The notes beneath the pieces are model-generated. The model was not told the origin of the DNA. It saw only the letters and a list, made by a program, of their open reading frames with translations, and made no database searches. A program made the translations under genes and the position numbers. Of a stretch of 64,000 bases of DNA, positions 49,301 to 63,640 are shown in pieces (position 1 is the first letter of the stretch; each line of letters begins with the position of its first letter). This stretch comes from Rhea pennata (lineage: Eukaryota; Chordata; Aves; Rheiformes; Rheidae). The DNA is taken from NCBI RefSeq assembly GCF_028389875.1, contig NC_084677.1:10582017-10646016 (forward strand), in the 5' to 3' direction.

Positions 49301-52300
49301 TGCCATCAAATGCCACTAGGCAGGTGACATCAAGTGTGTCAGAAATAGTTAAAGGAATAGAAGAAAATGTGAAAAGTGAAAGTTACTTCTCAAAAAACAT
49401 ACCTTGTCCAAAGGCTTTGTCTTCTGACAACGTGAATGATAAACTTGCTTCACAGACTGCACAAAGCTCAGAGAGGCCAGGAGTGCCACTGTCTGATGAG
49501 GAAGTTCAAGATCCCTACGCAATGAGTCTTCAGAACCTTCTGAAAAAATCTAGGGAGTACATAGAGAAAGAACAAACTAAACGTAGCTCAAGAAGTAATT
49601 CGAAAAGGTGTATGAATGAAAGTCATTCAGACAAAGAAAATGATGCCGTTAAAACAACTGACTCTGTGAAAGAGAGAGCAAAGCTTACTGGTAGAAGTTG
49701 TGCTGCTGCAACACTTGATAAACCCAGTCTTAATAAATCAAATACAATTCTCCAAGGTGCCTCTACTCACACAAATAGCACAAATATGCCTACTTTATCC
49801 AGTTTTTCTAAAGTGGATATACCTATGCGAGTTGGAACACCCCCACTGGTGAGTTCGGATTCAGATGAAGAATTTAAAAATACTTCTACATTTGATCGTG
49901 ACAGTAGCATTATCAGGAGCCTCACAGGCTCTTATGCCAAATTGCCGAGCCCTGAGCCAAGCATGAGCCCTAAAATGCACCGAAGGCGCCCAAGACCTTT
50001 ATCAATGGGACACATAGTTATAAATAACCCTGTGAATGCTTATGAGTTAAGCCCTAAAGGCAAAGGTAGGGCAATGGACTTGATTATGCAAGATATTGCT
50101 GATAAAAATAATGTGTCTGAATCAGTGCCAAAGTTTATGGTGGACTTTGCTATGATTTGCCCTGGTAAAGTTCCTGGTGTCCATAGGAATTCTTCAGACC
50201 TCTGTGATGGGTTGGTGATTGGCAAATCAGGTCGACATTCGCTTGGACACTTGGAGAGCAAAGGAGCTGCAACGGTGTCTGCTACAGTGGAAGGACAGGT
50301 AGTGTTGGACGGCAGAGGACAATATAAAGTGGAGACTAGTACTAATATTGTAGCTCCAAAATTACATGAGCCATTTGCAGTCAGCCAGTCCATGATAACT
50401 CAGAAGATCTTAGCTGTGAATGAAGCCAAACCACCTAGTTTGCTAGAACATACTAAATGTAATTCTCCAGTAGAACTCAATAAATCTTATGATGTAGAAA
50501 ATCCATCTCCACTACTAATGCAAAACAAGAATAAGCAACAGCAGATGGATACTCCAAATGTTTCCCTAGCAAATGAACAGTTTCTAGAAAATGGTTTTGA
50601 AAAGGTAAAACGTAGACTTGATTTGGATACCGACAGCTCCCAGAAAGAAAACAGTCCCTATGTTTTAGCAGTTGGAATGGAAGAACAGGAGAAGCAGTGG
50701 TTGCAAGAACAAAAATACCCTGTGGGATCAGTTTATGTTACCAAGAATGCAATCCCTGATAGTACAGCAAAAGGTAAAAGATTTTCTGTAAATGATTTTT
50801 TTTTAAACTTATTTCTCAATTTAGGAATCTTTTAGAAAATATTTATTTCTGTAGTTTTTACTTAATGACATTCTGAAATTCAGCTTACTACGTGAGCCTT
50901 TTCAACTGTTACAGAATGACTAGAGTGATTTTTGACTTAGAAGTCTCTTGGAGTTAAAAGCCCTGTAAAAGCTATTCAGTAAAAAATATTTGCTTGAATA
51001 ATTTGTTTATGAGGAAACATCAGATAAAATACTGTTTTTCAGTTTTTCAAATTCTATATCTACCCTCAAAGGTATAACTTGATGCCACAAGTGTTCTTCT
51101 CTCATTTGAATGTACAAATCTGAATTTCATTGTTTAAGAAAATATCTTACTCTGTTAGACCTAAATAAGACTACTAGAAGAAGAGAGACTCTATGTAAAT
51201 TAAAAGAAAATACCTTTTAACAGAAAATATCTTTTAACAGATAGGGTGGGAATAATTACATCAATATTTTCTTTCAATTTAAGACTAAGTGTTACATCTG
51301 TATTTGTCTTTCTCAAGTAAAGCCCAACGGCATAGATGTTTTAGTTCACTCAAGCAAGCATAGGTATAATAGTCTTAGGGTTTTTTGTGTGCATTTCAGT
51401 GTTATATTATAGATTCAGTTGGTGTTACTGCTGTTGCATCCACATGTTTATCTCAAATATGAACATTTTGAGGGACTGCAGTAATTGATAAGGTTATTTG
51501 CGATACATAAGGGAAATTTGATATCAAGGAAGTGTCTTTATACTGATGATGTAAATGAATCATGTTTAAAGTATATATTTGCATACAGAACATACATGTA
51601 GAAAATGCTGTAATACTTAATTCTTCATAATGTATGTATCTTCTCAGAAGAGATTTTAAAAACAAAAATGTTGGCCTTTGAAGAAATGAGGAAGAGACTC
51701 GAAGAGCAGCATGCACAGCAACTGTCTATTCTGATAGCTGAGCAAGAGAGAGAACAGGAGAAATTGCAGAAGGTAAGAAGAAAAGTTCTGAGCAAAAATA
51801 ATGTGTGTTTTATCGTAGTTTGTCAGGAAGCAATTGCTCTTTAAGTAAATATTCTATTATTCTGCTGAGTTAGATAACCAATTTTATAGCCAATTTCTTC
51901 TTTTGCAGGAATTAGAAGAGCAGGAGAGAAAGCTGAAAGGAAAGAAGACTGCTACAACAGAAATAGAAATCTCCAAAGTGAATATTAACAGTAGAATGGA
52001 GTTGGAGTGGAGAAAAAGTGAAAGTGGCTTGCTGGAAAGTATGCAATCTCAGATGGAGACAGTCCATAATGCAAACTCTGCCAGCATTGGTAAATATGGG
52101 AGAAAAGAATATATTAAATGTTGTGGTGTATCTTGCTCTGTAGTGTTCAACTGGATCAACTGCCTCATTGCACTGATAAGAGCAGTGCTCCTGAGTCCAC
52201 TTGTCCGTCAGGCTGTTCTGACAGCTACCACCTTCACCTTCAGCATATGTAAAACAAATCTTTGTCTAGTTGGCATTTAGCGTGTTTTCAGCTATGCATG

Positions 52301-55300
52301 TGCTATCCTGTGTATTACATCTGTATATGATTGTTTTAGGGCATACTTGAGGAAAGCGAGGTCAAGGATAAATGGTCAAGAATGAGGACATGATTTGGCT
52401 CGTGTCATAGAACATTCATCTTCATGCCACGTAGCTGCCCAGTAATGGACTAAGTGCTCTTTTTTTTTGCATAGGATGATTAAAAAGGCTCTACTAAAAG
52501 ATCTCCACTGAAAGGAAATAGAGCTTAAGCGGATGGAACACTTCTCACCTGATCCAGAGTATTAGGAAATGTGGTGTGTTTTGTCTTCTGTTTAGTCAAT
52601 TTTCCTCTGAAATGGATCAGAAATACTTAGATTGCTTTTTGGCTGTAACTGACCTTGTAAAAGAAGCTGCTACCTTGAGCTGGGTTTCTTGACTGTATTA
52701 ACATGAGGGGACTTAGCACTTGCTATCAAACATAAATGGAAATTTGATATTTTAACAGGCAAAGGATTAAAAAAAAACACACACAAAAGCAAACCTTCTC
52801 TCGACAGTAAAATTGCTGACCTCTACATACTCATACTTTATTCATTTTTAGAATCCATGTTAAAGCCACTTTTTTTTTTTTTTTGAGATGCTTTGCGGAA
52901 AAGATTTTTTGTAGCAATTTTAATAGCAGGCAGGTGATCTATTTGACACTTTCATACTGGAGCATATGGGCATTTCCAACCCCTAATATGCAAGTATTAT
53001 AAATAATTATAATCCCCCCAATATATTGTAATACTTGTATTATTATTTGTATACAAGCTTGTAACAGCCCTGGGAGCCTCTTTCCTTAACCCTAAAAAGG
53101 CTTCTTGACTGAAACCAGAGTTGAAATCTAGGTATCTGCTTGAGTTTTATCTGCATTTATTATTTTCTGTGAAGTGTTGCATTGCATCTTCTTTCTTAAA
53201 TAAGTGTAGTAAATAAATAAATGTGTGTTCGTGTGTGTATACACATACACACATCTGTATTTATACGTCTATATATGTATGTACATACAGATCTGTAAAT
53301 ACAGATATTATTTTATGGACAAAATTCTGTGTATTGAACACTACATTCTCTTTTGCATGCAGGTTTTGCTCATACTACACCAAACACCTTTGCTTCAACA
53401 AGTGAAACTTCTTTCTTTCTCTGGGGCCCTTCAGGCAGTGGAGTTATAAAAACCTCAGTATCCAGGCCAAGTAACAGGATCAAAACCAGGTGGACTCAGG
53501 TAAGGAAAAATAAGGTTTACTTATAGCTTAAGAAGCTGTCTGTCTTTTGCAAGGCATGGGTAACTGTATAATAGCTGTGCCAGAGTAAATATCACAAAGA
53601 AATTACCATATCGGCTTAGATTATACAAGAGAGTTGTGTGTGCGTGTGTGTGCGTGTGTTTTGCATCTATGTACAAGTATATGTATGTATATGTATCTTG
53701 CCTAATCTAAATGTATATACACGCATAGAATATATATATAAAATACGTTTTTCTTGTTATTCATATGAGCAAATAATCATATAACAATATATTGCTTCTG
53801 CTAAATAAATACTATGGTGCAATAGTGGGTATCTCTGGCGTAGCCAGAAGGTTTTACCCCTATCAACAGATTGTTTTTCAAATAGCATCAATCATGTGAC
53901 ATAACTTTCAAGTAAGAAACAATTTATAACTTTTATATAGAATATTTAGAAACTGTTTTCTTTTTTTTAAGGTTTTCAGCCCAGACATACAAATAAAGTT
54001 TAGTAAGATCACTGCTGTGGCAAAGGGATTTCTCACTCGTAGACTCATGCAGACAGAAAAATTGAAATATCTTAAGCAAACTGTAAAGGTAAGGAGATCA
54101 GCATTTTTATATTATTCTCTTGTTTGTTTTTGCACCTGTCTTCAACTGACAGATGAAATTGTGCATTTTCTACAAAATATAAATTCTGCTTTCAGGAGAA
54201 TTTAAGAAGATGTGTCACATGAATGTATTTGGGTGTTGCATTGCTCAGTAACAAGACCAAGTATCAAGCCCAAGGCCAAGGAAGAGGACTAGCCCTACTT
54301 GTACAAAAATTTGTAATGATTCCTTTGTTGTGAAGTATTAAGCCAAGTCCTTAACCTTATTTTCCTCTCTTCTCCAGGATACTATGGAGTTCATAAAAGA
54401 TTTTCAGTTGGAAGCCCCATTAAAAAGAGGAAGTGTTTCAGCACAAGATGCGTCCCTCCATGAACGAGTAATGGCTCAGGTGATATAATTTAAACTTTTT
54501 TTTTTGCTTTCTTCTCCAGCTATTCTGCCTTTATAAAAGGAAGTTATTTTGGGATGTCTGGCAACATAAATGCCTACTCCAGAGTGGCTTTGTTTAAAGT
54601 AAAAATTTTAAAATATGACTGTGAGAAAAAGATTCCATTTTTGTTCTGACATAGTCAGATGGATTTCAGAATTATTTCTTCAAGTATTTTATTTAGATTG
54701 AAAGTATGAAGAACTTGATAACCAAAAACATGGGAAAATTAAAACTTGACTCAGCATTTTGTTAAGATTTCAATTATTCTCTTTCCAGCTGCGAGCTGCT
54801 CTTTATGACATCCATGACATTTTTTTTATAATGGAGGCATCTGAAAGAATGAATATTCTGCGTCATGATCGTGAAGTTCGTAAAGAGAAGATGCTCAGGC
54901 AAATGGTGTGTTATAATTAGAAGAATGTAAACTTTGAGAGAAGTTTTAAATACTGAACTGTTACTGCTTTCAAAAGATTTATTTCTGACCTAGTAAAAAG
55001 ATTAAACTTTTAATTACGTTTGTTTAGTTATGCTTCTGTAGGTAACTTATTTGAATAGGGAAAGGGAAAAAAAAGAAGGAAAGAAAAAAATAAAAGAAAT
55101 CACCATAGTAGTATCTTAATCTTAGTGTATATGTAAAAATAAAATTAAAAGCGTGGTGGAAGTGATAAGGAAGATTTTTAGACTTTTAATTAAGACTTCT
55201 TTATGACACACAAAAAATCTGATAATATAAGGAAATTCCTTTGTTTTTTTTATAGTTGTTTTGCCATTTTTTGTTCTTTTAAGAAGTTGAATGTAGCCTG

Positions 55301-58300
55301 AATATAAATTTGGGACTGAAAATATTAATATTTTTTAAGTAGGGCCAGATGAGGTTAAGTTCAATAAAAGTAGTAACTAACATTATTGTTTTGCTTTTTT
55401 AGGATAAAGTAAAGAGCCCAAGAGAGAGAGCAACACTTTCAACAGCTACGCAAAAATCTCTGGATAGGAAAAAGTGTATGAAGTACGTGCAGTTCTCTGG
55501 GGGTGGGGATGTGCAATAGAATAGTTAGGAGGAGTTGGAAATAGTGAAATGAAGCTTCCAGTGAAACACGCTTTGCAAACATCTCTTTTAGGAAGAGTAA
55601 ATGAAAAGTTCTTTCAGCTGTGTGATGTGTTACTACTAGTAGCATTTTTTGTTAGAGATTTTATCCATACAAACATGAAGAAACATTTACTCTAAGATGC
55701 TGTGTTTCAGTGGTGAGCACAATGATCGTTGTGCACTTACTTTACAATTGATTTTGTAAATTAAGTACTGCGAGTTCTTTCTTCAATCCTGCCAAAGTGC
55801 CTGGTAATAGAGATGCTTAGTAGAGTATCGCTGGCTAATGTGCTCTCTGGGATAATTGCAGACATTATTCTGCAACACAGTGGAGAAAACAGTTCTGTTT
55901 TAGTTACTTATGAGTAAAAAGTGATAATTTGTGATATTCTGGCAGTAGTTATAGATTGTCAGAGACTTTTCTCTTGCAGTTTCTGTTTAAGACCTGCCTG
56001 ATGATTTTATACTTTAAATACATTTCAATACTTTTGTTTGTCTAGGGCTTCAGAAATGGGAATGCCAAGTAAAAAAATAATCATAAAACAAAAAACTCCT
56101 GAAAGCCGGTGAGTGAAGATTACTTGTATTAGAGTGATCTGAAGGAACTGTCTAGATCCTTTGATCTGTGTCACTGCTTTGTCATCTGTTGGCTCACTTC
56201 AGGCATTATTATGAAAGACAGTAATGAAATTGGATTCAGTATGATCTAAGAAAGGAGATTATCAACTTTTATGAAGTTATCACAGAGTTCTTTTATTTTC
56301 TTCAGAGTCAGTTCTGAAGTTTTATCTTCAGAAATTACTTGTTTATGGCTTTAACTCCTTTTGGTCAGGTTAAAGATTTCTCTCAGGTGTAATATTAGCA
56401 TCTCAAGCTTTAGTTTGAAACTTCTACTTTTTTAATCTTCTTTACTCTGCAGTAAAAGTGTTGATATATTTGTCTATAGAAAGCTGTCAGAAAAGAAGTG
56501 TCTTTCTATCTTGAAAAAAAAGAGTTCTTGCTTCTAAGTCATGTGATTGCTTAAATCAAAGAAATTACATTGTTCAATACTTGCTGTTTTGTGCAGCACT
56601 ACTGTCTTGTGGGTGAGGTATGTCTGCACCGTTTTCTGCTATAAAGGCAGATATCTGTCGTCCCTTAAACACAGTTTTTATTTGGTGCTTCCCCAAAAGT
56701 TTTGAATGTACTATCTACTAAAATGTTTTAATTTTCAATGACTAGTTTAAATTATCTGATTTTTTTCCTTCCCCCTGTATGTGTCCTGCTGCTCTTGCCT
56801 ATGTGTCATCTGCATTGCAGAGCCTGCTAGTCTTTCTGAGATCTGTTACATGAAAGATGATGCATAATTCAGTGGATTTATGAGCTTTTTGTAAAAAGGA
56901 GGGAAAAAGCACTAACAGAAGTTTGTGTTTTAACAGAGTACTTCAGCCGAATCAAGGACAGAATGCCCCAGTTCATAGACTGCTTTGCAGACAAGGGTAA
57001 GAGCACAGTGTGTTCATAACTTAAAGACAAAAGTAAATGCAAAATGCAAAAGCACAGTAATTTCCGAATAATATTTACACATACTGGTGCAATTGTTGTT
57101 CAAAGGCAAAATAATTACTTTTCACAATATTTTGAGATAGTGCTTAGATTCTTTGTTTTACTTTATACTGTAAAAAAATACTTAGTGTTTTCATCCTTCT
57201 ATGTATTGTCTGCATTTACACTCTGTTCCGACATTTGTATTTGTAACATTCATTTTCCATGAAGCTTTGCTTCCACTTAATTGAATATATATATATATGT
57301 ATAATTTAAACATAGAGACTATGATGCCACAGTATCTGAACTGAATCAGTTTCTTGTATAAAGTTTTAAAAATCTGTACATGGGGAATGTTCTCTTATTT
57401 AATGTATTTATGTAAGCGGTAATAATGTTAATAGGAATTGTACACATGTTCAGAAAGAGCCTGTTTGAGACACAGTAAAAATATTTTCATACCAAACACA
57501 GTTTGATAGTGTCATTATATTTTTGGATACAGCCTTTCGACTTCGATGCAAGTGACTTATTAACTCTTTTATATTTAATTAGAACCCCTAAGACCTCAAT
57601 GAAGGGGGTTGAGCAAAATAGAAAGAAGGCCTCAGAAAGCAGAGTGTCTAACAAGGCTGTTTCAGGTGTGTAGAAAACTGGTGCTTGGATCTTATACTAA
57701 ATAAGTTACTAGTATCAAGAAGAATTATATGTGAGCTATATTGTTTTCTTTTTCTTGTGCACCTGCTTTGCTATGTCTTAAGTCTAACCTATCTCTTTAA
57801 ATTTGCACTGGTAACTTAACTGACTGCTTTCAGATTCTATAAACATAAATATATTCACTTTCATTGACTAGATGCTCAATCATTTTAAAAAAATAATATA
57901 TATATATACACAATATATATATGTGTGTGTACACACACACACACACACACACACACACTTCACCAGGTATATTTACTAAAACTGTTTGAGAAGCTAATAG
58001 CTGTCAAACTAGACTTGGATTAAAATCTCAACATGATTTGATTCTTGAATTGCTACGAAAGTGCAACTTGTCTTCAAAAAGAAGCCTAGAGAAAGGACAA
58101 GGACAGTTTGAGAGCACTTACCAATGGGCATACAGTCCTAAATTAAAATATATATGATAGCATCATACAATAATGTTTTGAATATTAATAGTCCATTTTA
58201 AAAGTAGAGTATTCATTTGTTTGCATATAGACATTACTAGCTGGTTATCCTTTTATTAAAAAGGTTTGAGAACAGTGCCAAACTCTGCTTTCATCCCACT

Positions 58301-58724
58301 AAAGTGTAAAGTGAACAAATCCTTTTGAAACATTTTATGCAATTGCCAATTTTAAATTGATTTTAAACAATTTTAGAAATAAGTCACTTTTGATAAATTA
58401 ATGTTTATCACTTAACAAATTTAGTCGTAATTATACTTTGCTCTCAAAGGAGAGTTCAACAAGTTTAGCAAAAAAAAAAGTGGGAATTTGGGGACTCAAG
58501 AAGGAATATTATAACATAGTAGATTTTCAGGTATTTTCCATAGTGATCTGAATTATCTGTACGTATAAAGTATCAAACCTTAGCAGTGTGTGCACTGCTA
58601 AATAAGACCACGTGAAAAGTTCTGTTTTACCAGAAGTATTTGTTTTTCATAGTGCCTTGTTAGGCCAAAAGTACCTGTAGTGATGTGTAGTAGGAAGCCA
58701 TGCACAGAAACTTGTAACGCTTTA

Positions 58725-58759
<35 letters not shown>

Positions 58760-61017
58760 CGAGGAAGAAAGAATTCAATTCCCAGTTCCCAATTGAATTA
58801 TGCTTATTAGAGCACCAAAGGGAGGGAGGAGACAGCTATTCTAAGTGTTACTTATCCATTTGAGCTAGACATTAGATATACTCTTAGAAGAAAATGCTAA
58901 CTTATCTGTCCAGCTACTTTATTCTTTCCATACTTCTGACTGTTGTTTGAAATTCTATCCCAAAAGTGCTTTGTAGCTTTCTGTAATACCACTCCCGACT
59001 GATTGTTGTCTTTTTCTGGTAAGAAAGCATTTCTTTCAGCTGATGATCCTAAATTTAGTTTTTGTTGTTTTATATTTTTTCACTCCGAACTTCTGCACTA
59101 GAAGGTACAACTAATAAATCTATAAAGGGCTTTATTTGGTTTTTTTTGTTTGGTTTATAGAGATAGAGATACAGAGATATATAGGACAGAAATGTTCAGT
59201 GGATAGTCCGCAGGCTGTGCCAATCTGAGCCAATTGTGTTAGAAAGAAGGTGGTTGAGATCAGGCTGCTGCAGCTAGACCTGTTTATCCCCCTTGTTTTG
59301 TCTAGTCTGAATAAGCTTTGAGGAAAAGAAATGGCAGCGTGTGAGTGCATAGAGTATTTGCAGGGCAGCAGCCCCTTTGCCAGTTGTGATCTTTCCTGCA
59401 TGCTTGTCCAGCCTGAGCCAGGAGCAGGTTGTTGGTGTGAAATAGTGTGTACTGTGAAGTGAATAAGCATTTAGACCAGAGCTTCAGGAAGACTTTCTGT
59501 GTGTGAGTAGCAGGTCAGTTGTGTGACACAAGAGAGAGGCCTCATGTAACTGCTCTGCCTTCCACTGGTAAAGGCTACATGAGAATCAAATTCAGAAAGG
59601 CCGTAATACTTGTTAAAATCTGGCTTCTTAAATATCCTAATCTAGATTGCCTTATTTATTTTGCACTTCTTATACTGTCTTTTTCTCTGTATAGAAATAA
59701 ATCGGTTCAATGTAATAGTAGCTTTCTAAGTTTATGCATTGTTTAATAGTTAAATGGAACTAGTGCAATAACATAGAAGAGGCTAATGTAGAATTAAACC
59801 AGTGCATTTTTATGACACACCAAAAATAATTGGCTTAATTCCTGTTGAATCCTAGATTTCCAGGAGGCGGGAGAGAACTATTTCTATGCTATCTCAATTT
59901 CTTGTATTTAACAGGTTGCCTGTGGCTATTGAGTTGTTCTGCAAATGGTTTGAAACACTTCCATTTATTTCCTAGTAATGAATCGTCCTCATTAGGAGTG
60001 GGTAGATTTGAAATTATCCACTGATTTCCTATATGTGAAACTTTTATTTAACTCAGAGTGCCCACGAGGAGAGTTAAGAGCGTAATGTTAAATAATTAAG
60101 AAAGCACCATGCCTGTCAGTTTAGTTGTTTTGTCCTGTGGGATCACAGGTGAGCTGAAGCATACAGCACTGGAGAGTGCTGGGCCAGCGAGAATGCCTTT
60201 TGCCTAGTGGGAAACAATTCTGAGTATGAGGGATCCTGCTGTGGTAAGGCCTGTGTGGGCGCTTCCAAAAAGTGCTTGGCACTGTGCTGAATATAGTGGC
60301 TCTTGAGCACCTGTAAGTGACCACCGCAAGTGTCTCATGAAAGGAGAATCTGAAAATCCTAGAAAGGACTGGCACTTTCTCACGTTCATTTAATTGCCTC
60401 GTACGTCTTTCTTTTCCATAGCTGTCTTCCATTAACACTGCTGTACTCCACGCGGCATGACTTTCGCTGCTTTGTATAACTGTGTTTGCTCACATTGCTG
60501 GATACTGAATAATCTGTTGAATGTTGAGTTGTGTTACTTTTTAGCAGCTTTAGGTGCAAAACCCTTATTCCTGAAAGGTACTTATGCTCTGCATAAGGCA
60601 TAAACTTTTCTGTTATTTTAAACTATACATATACAATTCAAAAATTTTTTAAAGATAAGAAACTAACACTATCAAGACAGAAAACATGACAGATAAAAGT
60701 AGATGGAACAGTTGCTGAAGAAGGAAATACTGTAATGTGTAGTTACTGTCAAACCTATTTATAGATTTAATAACCTGTTTTATGTATGCACTTGTAAGGC
60801 TTTTTGCATAAATTATGAAAGTGTCATTTTAGAGGTAGCTACTGGATATATAATAATGCTTAAATTCTTTTGTCCTTAGCTTTTCAGCTTTTTTATTGAA
60901 TAATCTGTTAAAAAAAAACAGTGCTATGATTTGGAAAATGCTAATCTTTCTACTTCATTTTTAGGAGCATATGCAGGAAGAACCCAAAGAAAGAAGCCAA
61001 ATGTTGTGACAATTTAA
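46393..61017 (+). CDS. CCP110: CCP110, centriolar coiled-coil protein of 110 kDa (14 coding exons)
   Basis: Caps the distal end of centrioles with CEP97, limits centriole length and blocks premature cilium formation; acts at the centrosome. Coding exons: 46393-46533, 47620-47748, 49132-50773, 51648-51772, 51909-52089, 53363-53499, 53972-54088, 54378-54479, 54789-54905, 55403-55482, 56046-56108, 56937-56996, 57583-57665, 60965-61017. All junctions are GT-AG and in phase, 3030 bases, 1009 residues (human about 1012). Shared with human from memory: MExYxKFC start, [26 protein letters not shown], [15 protein letters not shown], [49 protein letters not shown]-terminal [11 protein letters not shown] 46393 (GAAGATGG, good context) aligns with the human start; an in-frame ATG two codons upstream (46387) has a weak context. 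The 1642-base exon 3 makes over half the protein. Confidence 0.97.
46543..46570. repeat. (TTG)n triplet microsatellite beside the CCP110 coding exon 1 donor
   Basis: About nine TTG units beginning nine bases after the GTAAGT donor of the exon ending at 46533, followed by a T run and a GT-rich stretch. Confidence 0.9.
49132..50773 (+). other. CCP110: CCP110 large central exon with cyclin-docking motif
   Basis: Encodes residues 91-638, mostly disordered and Ser/Thr/Pro-rich with many SP/TP sites, fitting CP110's history as a CDK substrate. KVKRRLDLD places an R-x-L cyclin-docking site at about R584-L586, next to a KENS motif. The equivalent human RxL (about R586/L588) is the cyclin F contact that leads to CP110 destruction in G2. 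Confidence 0.8.
51648..52089 (+). other. CCP110: CCP110 coiled-coil exons 4-5
   Basis: Residues about 638-740: heptad-rich segment ([14 protein letters not shown], then [19 protein letters not shown]), the coiled coil that gives the protein its name. Confidence 0.8.
53223..53300. repeat. TG/TA-rich microsatellite in CCP110 intron 5
   Basis: Imperfect alternating purine-pyrimidine tract (GTGTGTATACACATACACAC and TATATATGTATG), ending about 60 bases before the exon 6 acceptor. A second TG tract lies at about 53634-53662 in intron 6. Confidence 0.8.
53972..54088 (+). other. CCP110: CCP110 calmodulin-binding-type (IQ-like) segment, exon 7
   Basis: Encodes residues 786-824 with [20 protein letters not shown], a basic amphipathic stretch resembling an IQ motif. 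CP110 is reported to bind calmodulin; that this exon carries one of the sites is inference. Confidence 0.6.
57666..60964. other. CCP110 last intron (3.3 kb)
   Basis: Contains the compound microsatellite and a 29-base A run (58728-58756). Open frames on the minus strand at 59132-59470 and 60121-60438 show no homology. No RNA gene was recognised. Confidence 0.5.
57895..57958. repeat. (TA)n(TG)n(AC)n compound microsatellite in the last CCP110 intron
   Basis: TA tract, then GTGTGTGT followed directly by 14 AC units (57931-57958). The TG and AC parts are complementary, so the tract can fold back on itself. Confidence 0.9.
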
Positions 61018-63640
61018 GACGACAGCACTCACTGGGATAAAAAGGCTATTTTTTTAATGATAACATTCTCAGCATTGATTCAAATATTGCATCTCTTATA
61101 CATATATATGTGTGTGTATATATATATAAATGACAAGCATACATTTTATTTAACAGTTCCAGCTGATGACATATTAATAACAATCATATTGAAATAATGA
61201 AGGACTACAAAGCTCTAATACTTGTGAGAAATTGCATGTTAATACCTATTACGTATTCATACTGCTGTGCACACATAAGATTAATAATGTTATGCTATTT
61301 AAAGAAGACCATAGGGCAACATTAAGTTAATTTATGACTTCTTTACACTTCTCTAACTCTTCTATCTGCACATGCTTTTTGTATTGCTTAAAATTGCAAT
61401 TAAGGGGTATGTGAGTGTATATTTAGTTTTATACCACAAAATGAGAGCAGTTAAATAAGGGAAAAAAAATTGAAAATGGAGCTCTTCCATCAGTGAATTT
61501 GTAAGCAGCCTTTCTGAATGTACTTTGTATATATATGTGCTTACCTCAGTTCAATTATTAATTGCCTACGCTTGTTGTGTATTTCTACTGATTTGGACAG
61601 ACATGGACCAATTAAGTGCTGGACAGACAGATGTACTTTTGATGACTATACTGAAGTTGCACACTTATATATGTGGTAGATCAAAACACTGTCCCAGAAG
61701 CAGCCTAGGATGTTTTCTTTCCTTGCTGTCTACTGCATTTTCTTATGAAAATAATTTTTGGCCAACATGAAGAAAGAAGCATAAATTACAAAAGTTTCAG
61801 AAGGCAAGATCAATGGTTTTTCTACTACAGACTTATAAATGATTTGCTCATAGTAATAATTCACATTATGAAGTTTTGTTCATGACAGTCACAATTTTTC
61901 TGAACAGTTTCTCTTCTACCATGAATTAACAGGCCCTTGAACAGAAATCATGTTTCCTGATTTCAGGATAAAAGCAAAAAACAAAATCCAACAAAAATAC
62001 ACTCACATTTCTAAAGATCTAACATTAAAAGATCATGCTCATATTTTGTCTTGGTCTTTCTACACATGGATATAAATCTTCAGTCTGAGGGGAGCAGAAT
62101 TCTTACTTCTATCTTTTAATGAACTCCTAGAGACAGGCTGTTAACATTTGAAGTCAAGTAGAGAAAAGCTTGGCTGTATAAGTCTTTGCAGTGCTTACTG
62201 CTTTGCTCTGTAATAGTACTAGAGAAAGGATTGCCTAGATGTAAAATAGGTTGTATATTTTTTCCACTATAAATTGCAGCATGACAACCTAACTTCAGAG
62301 GCTTTGTAACATGTTGATACTGGTATAAGAAATCAGATTGATCAAAAATTTCATTGTGATAAATAATCTTAACATGAAAGAGGAATATTAACAGGAAGAT
62401 GAAGGCAGTAACTTCACCAGAAGCAATGAAGGAATGGGCTTGCTCGTGCAACTGTTTCTAATGTTCATCTACAAGTAAGTCTGTTCCCTGTTGCTCATTA
62501 CATTGTTAAAAACAAATGTTTCATGCCCTGCGGTATGTTACCTTGAATTGTGTACCTGAAAAAAGGCAAAAATACTGTTTAAACACTTTGAAGATTGACA
62601 CTGCTCAGTGGTTCTTTACTGTGGCTTTTTGGGAGAAGCTTTGGAGTGGCTCAGCCAGTAGTATAAATTAAGAATTTACACCAGTGGAGGACTGCCTCCT
62701 TCATTTAAATGCTATGATTCCTTAAAGTTTCCACCATAATACTAAATATGTCTGAGACAAGCTTCTAGCTTTCCTGTAGTCATCAAAGGTCTCAGAGTCC
62801 TCAGCTTTCCTTCTAGAAATGTAAGGAGAAAACATTTTCAGAGGGAAAAAAAGTTTAAATGACAAATGTAACCTGTTCTCACAGCTTATAAAACTTCAGA
62901 GTGCAATTTAGTTTGCTGTTGATATATCATTGTTAACAATTGATGTTTTTAAAAGATGTTTTATGTGCTGTATTAATTGTTAGCATAGGTAATATGTTAA
63001 TGTAAAAGTAGGTTTAGTTTAAATGTTAGTAAAACTGGATGCTTACCTACTGTTCAGGTTTGTCATCTAAACCTCTTTTACTTCAAGTGTGTATAGTAAA
63101 ACGTGGTAGCACCTTTTTTTTCTTTTTCTTTTTTTTTTTTTTTTTTTTGGTTTTTGCTTTTATGCAGCCTTTTTCTTGACAAGTGCCAGAATGTGGTTTT
63201 GTACTTGGTATGCTTTGTATTTATAAATATTTAATTTTATCTCACTTCTTATTTTGTGTGGAATGCAATATCATTATAAAAGTGTATTTATTTTTGTACT
63301 TTATTTCATTTTCACAAGTCTTGCTTTTTACATAAATATACTAGATAATAAACTTCTAATCTTTAAAAATTGCTTCCCCCCCCCCCGTTTTTTTTTCTTT
63401 GAATTGAAAAAATCACCAGAAGTTAAATTAGGAAAACGGCCTTCTACATCACAACTAATTGTAATTTTTAATGATTAATATGTGTTGTGAAGCAATGACA
63501 CTTTATTACTTCCCACTGCATGTTCCGGCTGTGTTTTGAAATTCAGGTGTGGCTTCTAACATTACCTTTCATACAGATTTTTCAACTTACTGTTCTTTTA
63601 CTTTGTATTTTGTGCTGAATAAAACTTGAAGTACGGGAGA
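61018..63640 (+). terminator. CCP110: CCP110 3' UTR with polyadenylation signals
   Basis: About 2.6 kb of AT-rich sequence after the TAA at 61015-61017. AATAAA hexamers occur at 63347-63352 and 63618-63623. It holds a T/C-rich run near 63113-63150 and a C run near 63376-63386. The 3' end is inferred from the last hexamer. Confidence 0.6.

Noticed and set aside
59132-60438. Minus-strand open frames in the last CCP110 intron (59132-59470, 60121-60438)
   Set aside because: No family resemblance, no splice or promoter evidence.
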